DNA from: Actinobaculum suis
Lineage (GTDB): Bacteria > Actinomycetota > Actinomycetes > Actinomycetales > Actinomycetaceae
Assembly: GCF_900102025.1 (NCBI RefSeq)
Contig: NZ_FNAU01000001.1
Coordinates: 62,001-126,000 of the forward strand
Direction: 5' to 3'
DNA length: 64,000 bases
Shown here in pieces: positions 33,769 through 43,321 of the stretch (positions within the stretch are counted from its first letter, which is position 1; the number at the start of each line of letters is the position of its first letter). The notes under the pieces were generated by a model, which was not told the DNA's origin, searched no databases, and worked only from the letters and a program-made list of their open reading frames with translations. Both the position numbers and the translations under genes were made by a program.

Positions 33769-36700
33769 TTACCTGCCGGTTAGTTGCCAGGCATCTTCGC
33801 CAGATTCCCCTTCAGCGTCAAAGTCGTCGTCATACCAGTTTTTGGCAACCGGTTCCTGGTTTTCTTCCGCCAGCGGGTCCGTAGCGTAGCGGTCGTAATA
33901 CGAACCGGCATAGCTATTTGCGCTGTGCGTGCTGAGCGCTTGGTCCGGGCTCATCCCTGGCCCGGCATTAGCTTTTCCCGGCGAACCACCCGCGTTTCCG
34001 GCCGGATAAACACCGTGGGAATAATCGGCGTCGTCGGCACTGGCACTCGATGAAGGGCCACCAGCTACCCCACCGGCACCATAACCAGCGCCTGCACCGC
34101 CCGCGGCACCCGCACCACCAGCCGGGCCTCCCGCGCCACCAGCTTCATCATCTTCGTACACGGATTCCTTTTCGCCCCGGAGCACGGCCAAGGCATCCTC
34201 CACGCGTTCGGGTGACACCAGCACATCGCGGGCCTTCGAACCGAGGGAAGGCCCCACGATTTCGTATTGCTCCAACAGGTCCATCATGCGGCCGGCCTTC
34301 GCGAAACCGATGCGGAGTTTACGTTGCAACATCGAAGTGGAACCAAACTGGGTGGTAACCACGATTTCGGCGGCCTGCAGGAGAGTTTCCAGGTCGTCGC
34401 CGATTTCTTCGCGCTGCTTTTTGACGGCGCGCACTTCTTGCACGGTCTCTTCGAAATCTTCGCGGTATTGCGGGCGCAGTTGCGCCTTCACATGCTCCAC
34501 CACTTTTTCGATTTCATCTTCGCCCACCCAGGCGCCCTGCAACCGCATCGGCTGCTTACCGCCCGGCATAAATAGCGCATCGCCCTGGCCAATCAGCTTT
34601 TCCGCCCCGCCCATATCTAGAATCGTGCGCGAATCAGCGATGGAGGAAGTCATGAAAGCCAAACGCGAAGGAATATTCGCCTTAATCAGACCAGTCACTA
34701 CGTCCACAGAGGGCCGCTGCGTGGCCAACACCAAATGGATACCGGCCGCACGTGCCAGCTGGGTAATACGCTGGATGGAGGATTCCACGTCACGCGGGGC
34801 CACCATCATCATGTCTGCCAATTCGTCTACCACAACCAGCAGATACGGGTAGGGCGCCAGCTTCCGATTGGGATCATGCGCCTGCACCTTCCCTGCCCGA
34901 ATCGCCGCATTGAAATCAGTAATGTTCTTGAAATGGTAGGCCGCCATATCGTCATAGCGCGCATCCATTTCTTTCACTACCCATTCCAAAGCTTCCGCAG
35001 CCTTCTTCGGGTTGGTAATGATGGGCGTAATCAGATGCGGAATACCGGCATAAATCGTCAATTCCACGCGTTTCGGATCGATCAGAATCATCCGCACTTG
35101 GTCCGGCGTTGCCCGCATCATAATGGACGTAATCATCGAGTTGATGAAGCTCGACTTCCCGGACCCGGTAGCGCCCGCCACCAACAAGTGCGGCATTTTC
35201 GCCAGATTTGTGACCACAAACCGCCCGCGCACGTTCTTCCCCACACCCACGGTTAGCGGATGCGTATCTTTATGCGCCACTTCCGAAGCCAATACATCTC
35301 CCAAATGCACTACCTCGCGGTCCGCATTCGGAATCTCAATACCAATCGCCGATTTGCCGGGGATCGGCGAAAGAATACGCACGTCCGCGCTGGCTACCGC
35401 ATAGGCAATATTCTTCGAAAGCTGGGTAATTCGCTCCACCTTAACGCCCGGGCCAAGTTCGACCTCATACTGGGTAACCGTGGGCCCGCGCGAAAAACCG
35501 ACTACGTGCGCATCCACATTGAAATCTGCGAAAACCTGCGTGAGCGCGGCAACTACTTCGTCATTCGCTTCGGTCCGTTCGGCGTGGTTGCCACCCAAAA
35601 CCAAACAGTCCGGGGAAGGCAGTTCATATTTCACGCTCGGATCGAGCGCCAATTGCTGTGTGCGCTGGATCGGCGCCCCACCCTGCGGTGCCGGCAAGCC
35701 TGCCGGTTCTGTTCCCGCAATAGGTTCTTGGCGTTTCGTTTTTACCGTTTGGGTGCGTCCCGGAGCCGTGGCCGCCCCCGGCGTGGCACCGCTTTCGGCA
35801 GGCCCGTCCAGCTTGCGGGTGGGAGCTTCCGTTCCGGCGGCGGCGCGCTGCGCCGTCAAAACTTGCGTTGCCATGGCATCCCCGGCATTACCATCTCGGC
35901 CCGCATCACCGGGCGAAGCCGCGCTCGGGGTGCTCGCCGCTGCCGTAGAGTCTCCTACCTGGCCGGAGTTCTTAGAGAGAGCCGCGGCCCAACGGCGTTT
36001 CTTGCGCGGTTTTAGCTCGGTGGTAGGTTCGGCGTCGTCGAGCGTTGCGGGTGAATCGTAAGGTACAGAGGCGGAAGCACCCTGGTTTGCTATATCTGCC
36101 TCGTGGGCACTAGCCGCTTCGGCACGGTCTTCCCGCCGCTGCTCCCTCCATTCGAGGAAGTTTTGCGCCAGCACCTGGATCGAAGTGTTAGTCATGTAAA
36201 GCAGTGCCCATAAAATGGCGAGCACTAGGATCGGAATTGCACCCCACGCGGATAGCAACATATTTAGGATGCCGCCGGAGATCCAGCCGAGCAGGCCGCC
36301 GGCCTTTTCAATCCCGCTGAAATCGTCTACGGGGCTTACCGGGTTGATCGCAACATGCAAAATTCCGGCTACTGCGGTGAGGATAATGCCCAGGCCAATG
36401 GCCATTCTTTGGCTGGCGTTAGTGCGGTCGGGAACGATGAGGCGTACCGCCATGGCCAGGCACAATACCGGCACGAGTACCGACAGTAGGCCCACTACCC
36501 CGGCGGTGGCATGATGAATGATGCCGCCTAGCACTCCGCCCATACCGAACCATTCGCGTAGTGCCACTAGGATCGCTAGGGCTAAGAATACGAAGAAGAA
36601 AGCATTGCGTTGATTTGCGGACAAGCGGCTCGTCTCCTCACCTTCCGCGGGAAGTTTACGGGTGGGCTCCGCGTTTCGTTGGCGTTTTGGGGACGCCGCG

Positions 36701-36771
36701 CCGCTACCGCGCCGCGAGGCACGCGGCGACGCACTTCTACTTCTTCGAGAATTCTTGTTACGGGATGCCAC
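33769..36771 (-). CDS. ftsK: FtsK/SpoIIIE-type DNA translocase
   Basis: Septum-anchored ATP-driven DNA pump for chromosome segregation. About 1000 aa: a basic Arg/Ser N-terminus, four or so membrane helices (about 55-205), a low-complexity linker, the motor with Walker [10 protein letters not shown] and [11 protein letters not shown], then the gamma winged helix ([19 protein letters not shown]). After gamma comes an unusual ~130-residue Gly/Ala/Tyr/Asp-rich tail with GGAGG-type repeats. GTG at 36771 lies 7 nt after TACAAT (leaderless); the frame is open to a GTG at 36819, which would need a different promoter. Confidence 0.95.
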   Translation of the reverse strand: MASRNKNSRRSRSASPRASRRGSGAASPKRQRNAEPTRKLPAEGEETSRLSANQRNAFFFVFLALAILVALREWFGMGGVLGGIIHHATAGVVGLLSVLVPVLCLAMAVRLIVPDRTNASQRMAIGLGIILTAVAGILHVAINPVSPVDDFSGIEKAGGLLGWISGGILNMLLSAWGAIPILVLAILWALLYMTNTSIQVLAQNFLEWREQRREDRAEAASAHEADIANQGASASVPYDSPATLDDAEPTTELKPRKKRRWAAALSKNSGQVGDSTAAASTPSAASPGDAGRDGNAGDAMATQVLTAQRAAAGTEAPTRKLDGPAESGATPGAATAPGRTQTVKTKRQEPIAGTEPAGLPAPQGGAPIQRTQQLALDPSVKYELPSPDCLVLGGNHAERTEANDEVVAALTQVFADFNVDAHVVGFSRGPTVTQYEVELGPGVKVERITQLSKNIAYAVASADVRILSPIPGKSAIGIEIPNADREVVHLGDVLASEVAHKDTHPLTVGVGKNVRGRFVVTNLAKMPHLLVAGATGSGKSSFINSMITSIMMRATPDQVRMILIDPKRVELTIYAGIPHLITPIITNPKKAAEALEWVVKEMDARYDDMAAYHFKNITDFNAAIRAGKVQAHDPNRKLAPYPYLLVVVDELADMMMVAPRDVESSIQRITQLARAAGIHLVLATQRPSVDVVTGLIKANIPSRLAFMTSSIADSRTILDMGGAEKLIGQGDALFMPGGKQPMRLQGAWVGEDEIEKVVEHVKAQLRPQYREDFEETVQEVRAVKKQREEIGDDLETLLQAAEIVVTTQFGSTSMLQRKLRIGFAKAGRMMDLLEQYEIVGPSLGSKARDVLVSPERVEDALAVLRGEKESVYEDDEAGGAGGPAGGAGAAGGAGAGYGAGGVAGGPSSSASADDADYSHGVYPAGNAGGSPGKANAGPGMSPDQALSTHSANSYAGSYYDRYATDPLAEENQEPVAKNWYDDDFDAEGESGEDAWQLTGR

Positions 36772-36778
36772 GTTCCGA

Positions 36779-36784
36779 ATTGTA
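36779..36784 (-). promoter_or_regulatory. -10 box of leaderless ftsK
   Basis: TACAAT on the minus strand, then TCGGAAC (7 nt), then GTG. It lies inside the longer alternative frame, so it also argues for the shorter start. Confidence 0.55.
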
Positions 36785-36856
36785 GCCGCGCCCCGCGCTG
36801 CCCGCCGCCCCCACCACACTTTCGGGATGACCTCACATCCTCCCGGAAATGCCAGA

Positions 36857-36901
36857 AAAGGCCGGTTGGCAGGCGTTATACATGCCCATCAACCGGCCTT
36901 T
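36857..36901 (-). terminator. intrinsic terminator after the low-complexity membrane protein gene
   Basis: AAAGGCCGGTTG (36857-36868) and CAACCGGCCTTT (36890-36901) form a perfect 12-bp stem with a 21-nt loop. On the minus strand the stem ends in TTTTCTGG. It separates the 36911-37819 gene from ftsK. Confidence 0.82.
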
Positions 36902-36910
36902 CCAGCGGCT

Positions 36911-37819
36911 TTAGTTTGCCGCTCCCTGCTGCAGGAGAGAAGAGGCGTCAACGCCGCACTTTGACATGGCGTTTAACATGGCCAAGCCATCCTTTTCCAA
37001 TTGCGGATCTCCGTTTTGCAATTGTTCTAGGCCCGTCATATCGCCTTCCGTGACCTTGCTGAAAGCGTCGATTGTATGGTCAGATATCTTGCCAACCGTG
37101 TTTTCTGCCATGCACTGCACCAAATCGGGGTGCTTGGCCGCGTTTAAGGATTCCTCGCCCGTGCCTAGGTAAAGCAAAGGCAGGAGTGCCTTCCACGTTT
37201 CCAAGTGTTTAGCTTCGTCATATGTGGTGGCAGAAATGTCCCCGCTAGCCCCACCGGCCTGTTTTTCAGTAGCTGCTGGAGTGGTTGGAGCCGCGGGCGT
37301 AGGCGTAGCGGCGGGCGTGGTGGCAGGCGTAGTTGCTTCTGCTACCGGTGTGGTGGTGGCGGTAGCGTCGTCTGCAGCGTCAGTCTTATTCATTGCATAA
37401 ACGACGCCGAGAATCACCACAGCTAGCACCAAGACGGCCACCACAATCGCAATTACGACGCCGTTCTTCCGTTTCGTTTCCGGTTGGGGCGAACTGAAAG
37501 GCGAACCGCCATAACCGCCAGCAGGATTCGGAGTTTGGCCAGCCGAGTACTGCGCGCTAGCTTGCCCACCCGGATACTGCGCACCGGGTTGTCCGGTCGG
37601 GTACTGCGCGCCGGGATACTGTCCGCTTTGATATTGATTAGCCTGATATGGCTCTGGAGGATACTGCCCGGAGGGATACTGCCCCGCGGAGTTTTGCCCC
37701 GCGGAGTACTGCCCGGCAGGATTCTGCCCGCCCGGGTACTGGCCTGGAGTGCCGGCGCCGTTTTGCTCCGGACCCGGATAATTGCCCCGCCCGTATTCGG
37801 GCCTTTGGTTCTGATTCAC
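36911..37819 (-). CDS. membrane-anchored protein with Q/Y/P/G repeat N-terminus and GKISD domain (paralogue A)
   Basis: 302-aa protein. Residues 1-115 are a Gln/Tyr/Pro/Gly repeat region (GQYP, GAQYP units). A single membrane helix follows at about 119-141, then a Thr/Pro/Ala linker, and a C-terminal domain of about 100 residues with [20 protein letters not shown] and MSKCGVD. Only two Cys are present, both in this outer domain, so a disulphide is plausible. The domain matches that of the protein at 40833-41702 motif for motif. I do not recognise a named family. GTG start with AAGGAG upstream. Confidence 0.75.
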   Translation of the reverse strand: MNQNQRPEYGRGNYPGPEQNGAGTPGQYPGGQNPAGQYSAGQNSAGQYPSGQYPPEPYQANQYQSGQYPGAQYPTGQPGAQYPGGQASAQYSAGQTPNPAGGYGGSPFSSPQPETKRKNGVVIAIVVAVLVLAVVILGVVYAMNKTDAADDATATTTPVAEATTPATTPAATPTPAAPTTPAATEKQAGGASGDISATTYDEAKHLETWKALLPLLYLGTGEESLNAAKHPDLVQCMAENTVGKISDHTIDAFSKVTEGDMTGLEQLQNGDPQLEKDGLAMLNAMSKCGVDASSLLQQGAAN

Positions 37820-37911
37820 GATTCTCCTTCGTGTTCGGATCAGGAAGATCTTTGGCGCTTCTCCGCGTAGTAATCGACTTTATCATCGCCCGTGGCGCCA
37901 ACACTCTTTAT

Positions 37912-37944
37912 TGTCTATCTAGCTATTTATTAGCTAGATAGACA
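37912..37944. other. perfect 13-bp inverted repeat between rnj and paralogue A
   Basis: TGTCTATCTAGCT and its exact reverse complement flank a 7-nt AT loop. It is AT-rich, CTAG-containing and lacks a U-tract on either strand, so it is not a classical terminator. It lies 35 bp after the rnj stop and about 90 bp before the paralogue A start. Confidence 0.95.
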
Positions 37945-37978
37945 TTGGTCCGCCGTTTCTGCAGATCCACCAGCTCGG

Positions 37979-39652
37979 TTATATCTCTACAACGGTCGGG
38001 ATAATCATGGGTGCGCGGCGCAGCTTGCGGGAAGCCCACCGGCCAATTACCCGGCGCATTGCCTGTTGCATGCCGTACGCATCCATGCCCTTATCAAGTG
38101 CTTCTTCGAGGGCTTGTTGTACGTCGTCTTGAATATCGTCGAAGACGGCGTCTTCTTCCGCCATGGCCCGCGCTTGGATATGCGGACCGGTAACGATACT
38201 CTTCTCGTTCGGGTCTACAACGGCGAAGACCACGATAAACCCTTCCGAAGAAAGCACTTGCCGGTCTTTGAGTTCAGATTCGGTGAGAGTACCGATCGAA
38301 CCTCCGTCTACATAAATGTTTTGGAAAGGTACCGAGCCGACGAGTTTGCATTCGCCGTCGAGCATATCGATTACGGAACCATTTTCGGCCAAGATTACGT
38401 TTTCGGGCGGCACCCCGGTTTCCACCGCAATCTTCCCATTAGCTACCAGGTGACGCACTTCCCCGTGCACCGGCATCGCATAGGCAGGTTGCAAAATGTT
38501 GTACGTGTAGAGCAGTTCGCCTTGGGCGGCGTGCCCGGAAACGTGTACCCGCTCATTGCCCTGGTGGATTACTTGCGCGCCGAGCTTGATTAGCCCGTTA
38601 ATTACACGGAACACCGCGTTTTCATTACCGGGAATGAGAGAAGAGGCCAAAAGTACGGTATCGCCTTCCCCAATGGAAATTCGATTATGGGAACGGTTGG
38701 CGAGCCGCGCCAACACCGCCATTGGTTCCCCTTGGCTTCCCGTAGACATGTAGATGCGCTTATTGGGTGCTACCGAATCCATATTCCGCACGTCGATCAC
38801 GGTGTTTTCCGGTATATCCAGATAGCCGAGTTCTTCCGCAATCCCCATATTGCGCACCATCGACCGGCCCACGAAAGCAACTTTACGGCCATGATTTGCG
38901 GCCGCGTTAAGAACTTGTTGCACGCGGTGTACGTGGCTGGCGAAGGAAGCGACTACTACTTGCCCTTGCGCGTTTTCGATTACGCGGTCGATCACGGGAG
39001 CGATTTCAGCTTCCGAGTGGACAAAGCCGGGCACTTCCGCGTTGGTGGAATCCACCATGTATAGGTCTACGCCTTCTTCGCCGGCGGCCGCGAAGGCCCG
39101 CAGGTCGGTAAGGCGCCCGTCCACGGGTAGCTGGTCCATCTTAAAGTCCCCGGTAATGAGGATATTTCCTTCCGGGGTGCGGACGAACATGGCTAGCGCA
39201 TCGGGGATGGAGTGGTTGACGGCAATGAATTCGAATTCCATGCCGGCAATTTCCAGCACATCGCCTTCTGCCACAATCTGGGTGCGGGCGCGGATCCGGT
39301 GTTCTTGTAGTTTGGCTTCCACGAAAGCGATCGTGAGTTGTGAACCTACCACCGGGATGTCTTCGCGCATTTTCAGCAGATACGGTACGGCGCCGATATG
39401 GTCTTCATGCCCGTGTGTGAGCACGATGGCCACAATGTCATCGAGCCGATCTTCCAGGTAATCAAGGTTCGGCAAGATGAGATCTACGCCCGGTTGGGTT
39501 TCTTCGGGGAAGAGCACCCCGCAATCTGCCACTACCAGTTTACCCTTGTATTCAATAATGTTACAGTTTCGACCGACCTCACCCAGGCCACCGAGCGGCA
39601 CAATCCGCACGGCATCCTGGGCGGGTGGTACGCCCTTGCTATCTTTATTCAC
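37979..39652 (-). CDS. rnj: ribonuclease J
   Basis: Metallo-beta-lactamase/beta-CASP ribonuclease with 5'-3' exo- and endonuclease activity, 557 aa. Motif HGHEDH at 80-85 binds the two metals; other motifs are NHSIPDA, TGDFKMDQ, STNAEVPG, SGHAAQGEL and MPVHGE. Start is GTG at 39652, inside an ACCCCGT...ACGGGGT inverted repeat (39651-39687) that could mask initiation. It follows dapA on the same strand (44 bp), the conserved actinobacterial arrangement, and ftsK comes next but one. Confidence 0.96.
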   Translation of the reverse strand: MNKDSKGVPPAQDAVRIVPLGGLGEVGRNCNIIEYKGKLVVADCGVLFPEETQPGVDLILPNLDYLEDRLDDIVAIVLTHGHEDHIGAVPYLLKMREDIPVVGSQLTIAFVEAKLQEHRIRARTQIVAEGDVLEIAGMEFEFIAVNHSIPDALAMFVRTPEGNILITGDFKMDQLPVDGRLTDLRAFAAAGEEGVDLYMVDSTNAEVPGFVHSEAEIAPVIDRVIENAQGQVVVASFASHVHRVQQVLNAAANHGRKVAFVGRSMVRNMGIAEELGYLDIPENTVIDVRNMDSVAPNKRIYMSTGSQGEPMAVLARLANRSHNRISIGEGDTVLLASSLIPGNENAVFRVINGLIKLGAQVIHQGNERVHVSGHAAQGELLYTYNILQPAYAMPVHGEVRHLVANGKIAVETGVPPENVILAENGSVIDMLDGECKLVGSVPFQNIYVDGGSIGTLTESELKDRQVLSSEGFIVVFAVVDPNEKSIVTGPHIQARAMAEEDAVFDDIQDDVQQALEEALDKGMDAYGMQQAMRRVIGRWASRKLRRAPMIIPTVVEI

Positions 39653-39695
39653 CCCGTCATTCTCTCATGACCTGGTTATTACGGGGTGATTTACT

Positions 39696-40598
39696 TTACG
39701 CAGGCAGGAGGTTTTCTTCTCGCATCACATTTGCGAGCTCGGTAATTTGCGAATTTGAGGCTCCAACTAGCGGCAAACGGAGTGTGGCAGAAGGCAAAAC
39801 ACCTTGCAGTTTGAGAGCTTCCTTCGCCATTACCGCGCCTTGCCCGCTACCCATAATCGCGTGGATGAGCTGCATTTGGCCGGCAAATTCTTCCCGCGCG
39901 GCCGGCAGATCCCCGGCGTCGACCTCCTGTGCCAGGGCCCGCAAGCGATCGGCAATTACATGCCCAGCAACGGAAACCACCCCGGAAGCACCGTGAGCAA
40001 GCCACGCAAAGTTGAGGGCATCATCCCCCGAATAGTAGGCAAGCCCGGTTTCCGCGATTTTCACGAAACCGCTCGCCACGTCCCCAGTGGCATCTTTCAC
40101 TGCCACAATGCGCGGGTGTTCCGCAAGCCGTTTGAGCGTATCAAGTTCAATTTTTACGCCGGTACGGCCCGGAATGTCGTAGATCATGACCGGTAGGTCG
40201 GTAGCTTCAGTAACCGCCGTAATGTGCTGGTACACGCCTTCTTGGGAGGGGCGGTTGTAGTACGGGGCGACGACGAGGATCCCCCGAGCACCATTCGCCT
40301 GGGCACCCTTGGCAATCCGGACGGCGTGGGCGGTGTCATTCGAACCGGCGCCAGCATAAACAAGTGCGCGCTCACCTACGGCCGCTACCACTTCCCGTAC
40401 CAGGGTGTCTTTTTCTGGCTGGTGGGTAGTGGGCGCTTCTCCCGTGGTGCCATTGAGCAACAGGGCGTCACACCCATCATCAACGAGCTTATTCGCCAGC
40501 TTCACAGCGCTATCTACATCCAGCGAGCCGTCTTCATTGAACGGCGTAACCATCGCCACTGAAACCGAACCAAATGGGCGAGCAATTTCCTTGTGCAT
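39696..40598 (-). CDS. dapA: DapA, 4-hydroxy-tetrahydrodipicolinate synthase
   Basis: Condenses pyruvate and aspartate semialdehyde in lysine/DAP biosynthesis. 300 aa TIM barrel: GTTGEAPTT near 49, the Tyr of VAPYYNRPSQEG, YDIPGRTG, and the Schiff-base Lys in VAVKDATGD near 167. ATG lies 6 nt after TACAAT with no Shine-Dalgarno, so it is probably leaderless. dapB is nearby, separated by paralogue B. Confidence 0.97.
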   Translation of the reverse strand: MHKEIARPFGSVSVAMVTPFNEDGSLDVDSAVKLANKLVDDGCDALLLNGTTGEAPTTHQPEKDTLVREVVAAVGERALVYAGAGSNDTAHAVRIAKGAQANGARGILVVAPYYNRPSQEGVYQHITAVTEATDLPVMIYDIPGRTGVKIELDTLKRLAEHPRIVAVKDATGDVASGFVKIAETGLAYYSGDDALNFAWLAHGASGVVSVAGHVIADRLRALAQEVDAGDLPAAREEFAGQMQLIHAIMGSGQGAVMAKEALKLQGVLPSATLRLPLVGASNSQITELANVMREENLLPA

Positions 40599-40604
40599 GA
40601 TCGC

Positions 40605-40610
40605 ATTGTA
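40605..40610 (-). promoter_or_regulatory. -10 box of leaderless dapA
   Basis: TACAAT on the minus strand, then GCGATC (6 nt), then ATG. The terminator of the upstream gene lies 40 bp further upstream, so dapA has its own promoter. Confidence 0.65.
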
Positions 40611-40650
40611 GCTGGCTGCGCGCAGGTACGCGGCAATTGTTCATATGGCA

Positions 40651-40696
40651 AAAACGATGCCGGTGTGTACGAAAAACTCCTTACACACCAGCATCG
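40651..40696 (-). terminator. intrinsic terminator after paralogue B
   Basis: CGATGCCGGTGTGTA (40655-40669) pairs with TACACACCAGCATCG (40682-40696) with one mismatch. On the minus strand the stem is followed by TTTTTGCC. Between here and 40832 lie degenerate copies of an AGCTTTTGGTTTCC-like unit; no gene. Confidence 0.85.
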
Positions 40697-40832
40697 CAGC
40701 TAGTTTATTGCTATTGAGTTGTTTCCCGAGCAAATCCGAGCTTTTGGTTTCCTGAACCAGCTCGAACTTTTGGCTCTTAGACAGGCCGGAGCTTTTGCTT
40801 CCTAGGCAAACCAGAGTTTTTGGGTTCGTCTC

Positions 40833-41702
40833 TTAGTTGCTGGAATTGTTTCTCTTGCCCGCTCCGCTACCAGGTGCATCTTCGCCGTCAAATGCATCAT
40901 CGCTACCAAATGCATCGTCGCCACCCGGTTCTTCGCCGTCGATTATTTCTTGTTCAAAATCGGGGTCGTATTCTTCTTGCAGTCCGCAAGCCACCATGGC
41001 GCGGTCAACTTCCTGGGCGTCCTTTTCCATTTGATCGAAGCTGTAATCCGTGGGAATCTTCGATTCGTCGTAATTATCCGAGAGAACTACGTCCATCATG
41101 GCAAAGAAATTATCCGAGATCTTGCCGTCGGTTTCCTTCGCCAAGCACTTGGCATCCTTGTCGATGTTTGCCTGGTCGTACCCAGGATCAAACTCGGCCT
41201 GTAGCTCTAAGATCGGCTTCCACCTTTCGGCTCCGCCATTGCCCTTGCCAAGGAAGTAGAAAGCTGCGGCCACTATCGCGATGATGACGATAATCGCCAC
41301 GATAATGCCCACAATGAGGCCGGTCTTCTTTTTCTTCGGTTGCGGAGAGAAAGGTGTTGACCCCGGTTGCGGAGAGAAAGGAGTTGACCCCGGCTGGGCA
41401 GAAAAGGCAGAGGTACCGGTAGTTCCGGCTCCCGCAGTTACTGGCGGCTGGCCCGGGTAGGCCTGGCCTTGGTCTGGCCGCTCCCCGCCCGGCTGGCCGG
41501 CACCCGGCTGAGCTGCCTGCGGCTGGCCCGCCTGCGGTTGCCACGCATTTGGCTGACCCGCCTGCGGTTGCCCGGTTCCGGGGGCGCCGGCCCCGGAACC
41601 TACTTCGGGGCCTTGCGGCGCACCGGCCGATTGCGGCGAGGGAGGCATGCCGCCGAGCGGCGTCGCTCCATTTTGCGTAGTCGATTCGTCGTTCTGGCTC
41701 AT
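40833..41702 (-). CDS. membrane-anchored protein with Q/P/G repeat N-terminus and GKISD domain (paralogue B)
   Basis: 289-aa protein with the same layout as the one at 36911-37819: a Gln/Pro/Gly/Ala-rich N-terminus (AGQPQ units, then a duplicated PGSTPFSPQ), a membrane helix at about 127-150, and a C-terminal domain with RWKPILEL, CLAKETDGKISD and MVACGLQ. It ends in an acidic DDAFGSDDAFDGED-type tail. The shared Trp-Lys, Cys-x-Ala-x-x-Thr-x-Gly-Lys-Ile-Ser-Asp and Cys-Gly pattern shows the two are paralogues. ATG with GAGGAA upstream. Function unknown. Confidence 0.75.
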   Translation of the reverse strand: MSQNDESTTQNGATPLGGMPPSPQSAGAPQGPEVGSGAGAPGTGQPQAGQPNAWQPQAGQPQAAQPGAGQPGGERPDQGQAYPGQPPVTAGAGTTGTSAFSAQPGSTPFSPQPGSTPFSPQPKKKKTGLIVGIIVAIIVIIAIVAAAFYFLGKGNGGAERWKPILELQAEFDPGYDQANIDKDAKCLAKETDGKISDNFFAMMDVVLSDNYDESKIPTDYSFDQMEKDAQEVDRAMVACGLQEEYDPDFEQEIIDGEEPGGDDAFGSDDAFDGEDAPGSGAGKRNNSSN

Positions 41703-42278
41703 ATTTTTCCTCGTTTATTTCGCTTCCCAGTTTTCCCCGCTCCGCTTTTCCGTTGGAAAACCGATTTCCTGGAAATACTTCCGGCAAAACCTTTCCTTAC
41801 GGAAAAGCGGTTTCCCGCAGGAAACACTTCCTCGGAAGTCCTATGTTCCCGGGATAGCTTCCTGTTCATTTCATTACCGGAAAAGCTCTCCCGCGATAGC
41901 TATCTCGCGAAGGCTTATGCGCGAAGATTTTCTTGCCGCAGAGAGAGTTTCTCAAGGGGCAGGGTTTCTCAAGGGGCAGTGTTTGTTTCCCCAGGGACAG
42001 TGTTTCCCCAGGGACAGTGTTTCTGTTTCCCAGGGATAGTGTTGTTTCCCAAGTTTCCCAAGGGGTGGGAACGGGGTGTTATCGGCCGGCGCAGCGGCTT
42101 CGCCGCCAATTAGAAGCCATAGGATCCTTCATTTTTGGAAATATCCTACAAATCCATTCTCCAACCTTCCTGTCATTTTAGAGGTAAAGCACTGGCATAA
42201 CCAGTACGTTTCCTCAGCTCGCCCCATAACCTCAGCTGATCCGCCTAATTACTTGCAAGCCCCGGGAGTTTTCCACAG
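41703..42278. repeat. 576-bp gene-free region with 17-22-bp degenerate repeats
   Basis: At 41947-42065 GTTTCTCAAGGGGCAG-like units repeat: 41947 and 41964 (17 bp), then GTTT(GTTT)CCCCAGGGACAGT at 41981 and 42002, then two shorter variants. The left part (41720-41830) is rich in GGAAAA/TTTTCC inverted segments. No gene is supported on either strand. Confidence 0.75.
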
Positions 42279-43019
42279 CTACAGGTCAAGAAGATCTTCC
42301 AGCCCGTAGGTAAGCCCGCCGCGGCCAGAAATCTTCCGCACGGCCAGCAAAACTCCGGGCATAAAGCTCGTGCGGTCGAAAGAATCTTGCCGGATTACCA
42401 ATTGTTCTGCCGGGTTGCCCAGCAATATTTCTTCGTGCGCATTCAGCCCGCGCAAACGGACCGCGTGCACGTGCACGTCATCGATCACGGCCCCGCGCGC
42501 ACCTTCCGGATCAATCGTCGTCGCATCAGGACTGGCCGGCACCCCGGCCTTTTGCCGGGCTTGGGCAATACGTTGCGCGGTAGCAAAAGCAGTACCGGAA
42601 GGCGCGTCCACTTTGTCAGGGTGATGCATTTCGAGCACTTCCACGGATTCAAAATACGGCGCTGCCAGTTCCGCAAATTTCATGGCTAATACCGCGGAAA
42701 GCCCAAAGTTTGGGGCCACTAACACGCTTTGCCCAGTTTCTTGTGCCCGGGTTTTTACTTCCGCAAGGTCGGCGTCGTCCCACCCACTGGTTCCCACCAC
42801 CACATCAACACCCGCTTCGAGCAGGGCGAGCACATTAGCCTTCGTGGCATCCGGAACGGTGAATTCCACCGCTACTGTGGCGCCGTTCAGGTTCTCCGCG
42901 GTGAGCGGATCGCCATGGTCAAGCCGGGCCACCAATTTCAGATCCGCGGCCGCCGTGACCGCGTCGCACACAGTTTTACCCATACGCCCCGAGGCGCCTA
43001 CAACCGCAACTTTAATCAT
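42279..43019 (-). CDS. dapB: DapB, 4-hydroxy-tetrahydrodipicolinate reductase
   Basis: NAD(P)H-dependent reductase following DapA. 246 aa: nucleotide loop VVGASGRMGKTV at 6-17, DFT-type segment EFTVPDATKANV, GTSGW, and the substrate motif EMHHPDKVDAPSGTA. ATG lies 6 nt after TAGGCT and lacks a Shine-Dalgarno, so it is probably leaderless. It diverges from ahpC across a 302-bp gap. Confidence 0.97.
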   Translation of the reverse strand: MIKVAVVGASGRMGKTVCDAVTAAADLKLVARLDHGDPLTAENLNGATVAVEFTVPDATKANVLALLEAGVDVVVGTSGWDDADLAEVKTRAQETGQSVLVAPNFGLSAVLAMKFAELAAPYFESVEVLEMHHPDKVDAPSGTAFATAQRIAQARQKAGVPASPDATTIDPEGARGAVIDDVHVHAVRLRGLNAHEEILLGNPAEQLVIRQDSFDRTSFMPGVLLAVRKISGRGGLTYGLEDLLDL

Positions 43020-43025
43020 GTACTG

Positions 43026-43031
43026 AGCCTA
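43026..43031 (-). promoter_or_regulatory. -10 box of leaderless dapB
   Basis: TAGGCT on the minus strand, then CAGTAC (6 nt), then ATG. Confidence 0.6.
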
Positions 43032-43054
43032 CCCGGACGCCTGCCCACGAGCGC

Positions 43055-43118
43055 GCGCCGTCCACAGCGAGCGCAAGCTACAAAGAGCGCCGTCCACAGC
43101 GCGCGCAATCCACAAAGA
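43055..43118. repeat. 32-bp imperfect tandem duplication between dapB and ahpC
   Basis: GCGCCGTCCACAGCG begins at 43055 and 43087, and both copies continue similarly to CAAAGA. The rest of the 302-bp gap holds the ahpC promoter region. Confidence 0.85.
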
Positions 43119-43213
43119 ACACGGGCTACCCGCAACTGGACAGAAAACACTTCGCCTACCGACTTCTGTATTTTTACGTTCCGGACGCCACATTTAGGCG
43201 CCCAGCGATAAGA

Positions 43214-43243
43214 CTGGAATCATTCCAGAAAAGCATCTATAGT
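43214..43243 (+). promoter_or_regulatory. candidate ahpC promoter with overlapping palindromic operator
   Basis: CTGGAAT-C-ATTCCAG (43214-43228) is a perfect 7-bp inverted repeat. TATAGT (43238-43243) is a good -10; the -35 position, 17 bp upstream, falls inside the palindrome. A regulator bound there would block or recruit RNA polymerase. Its identity (OxyR-, PerR- or other type) cannot be read from this. Confidence 0.5.
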
Positions 43244-43321
43244 GGATGCACAGGCGATGAAAAGAGTCGCATCGCATGGCTCAATCGAGCCGAAAAGCCC
43301 GATTTTTAGCAAGGAGAGTAC

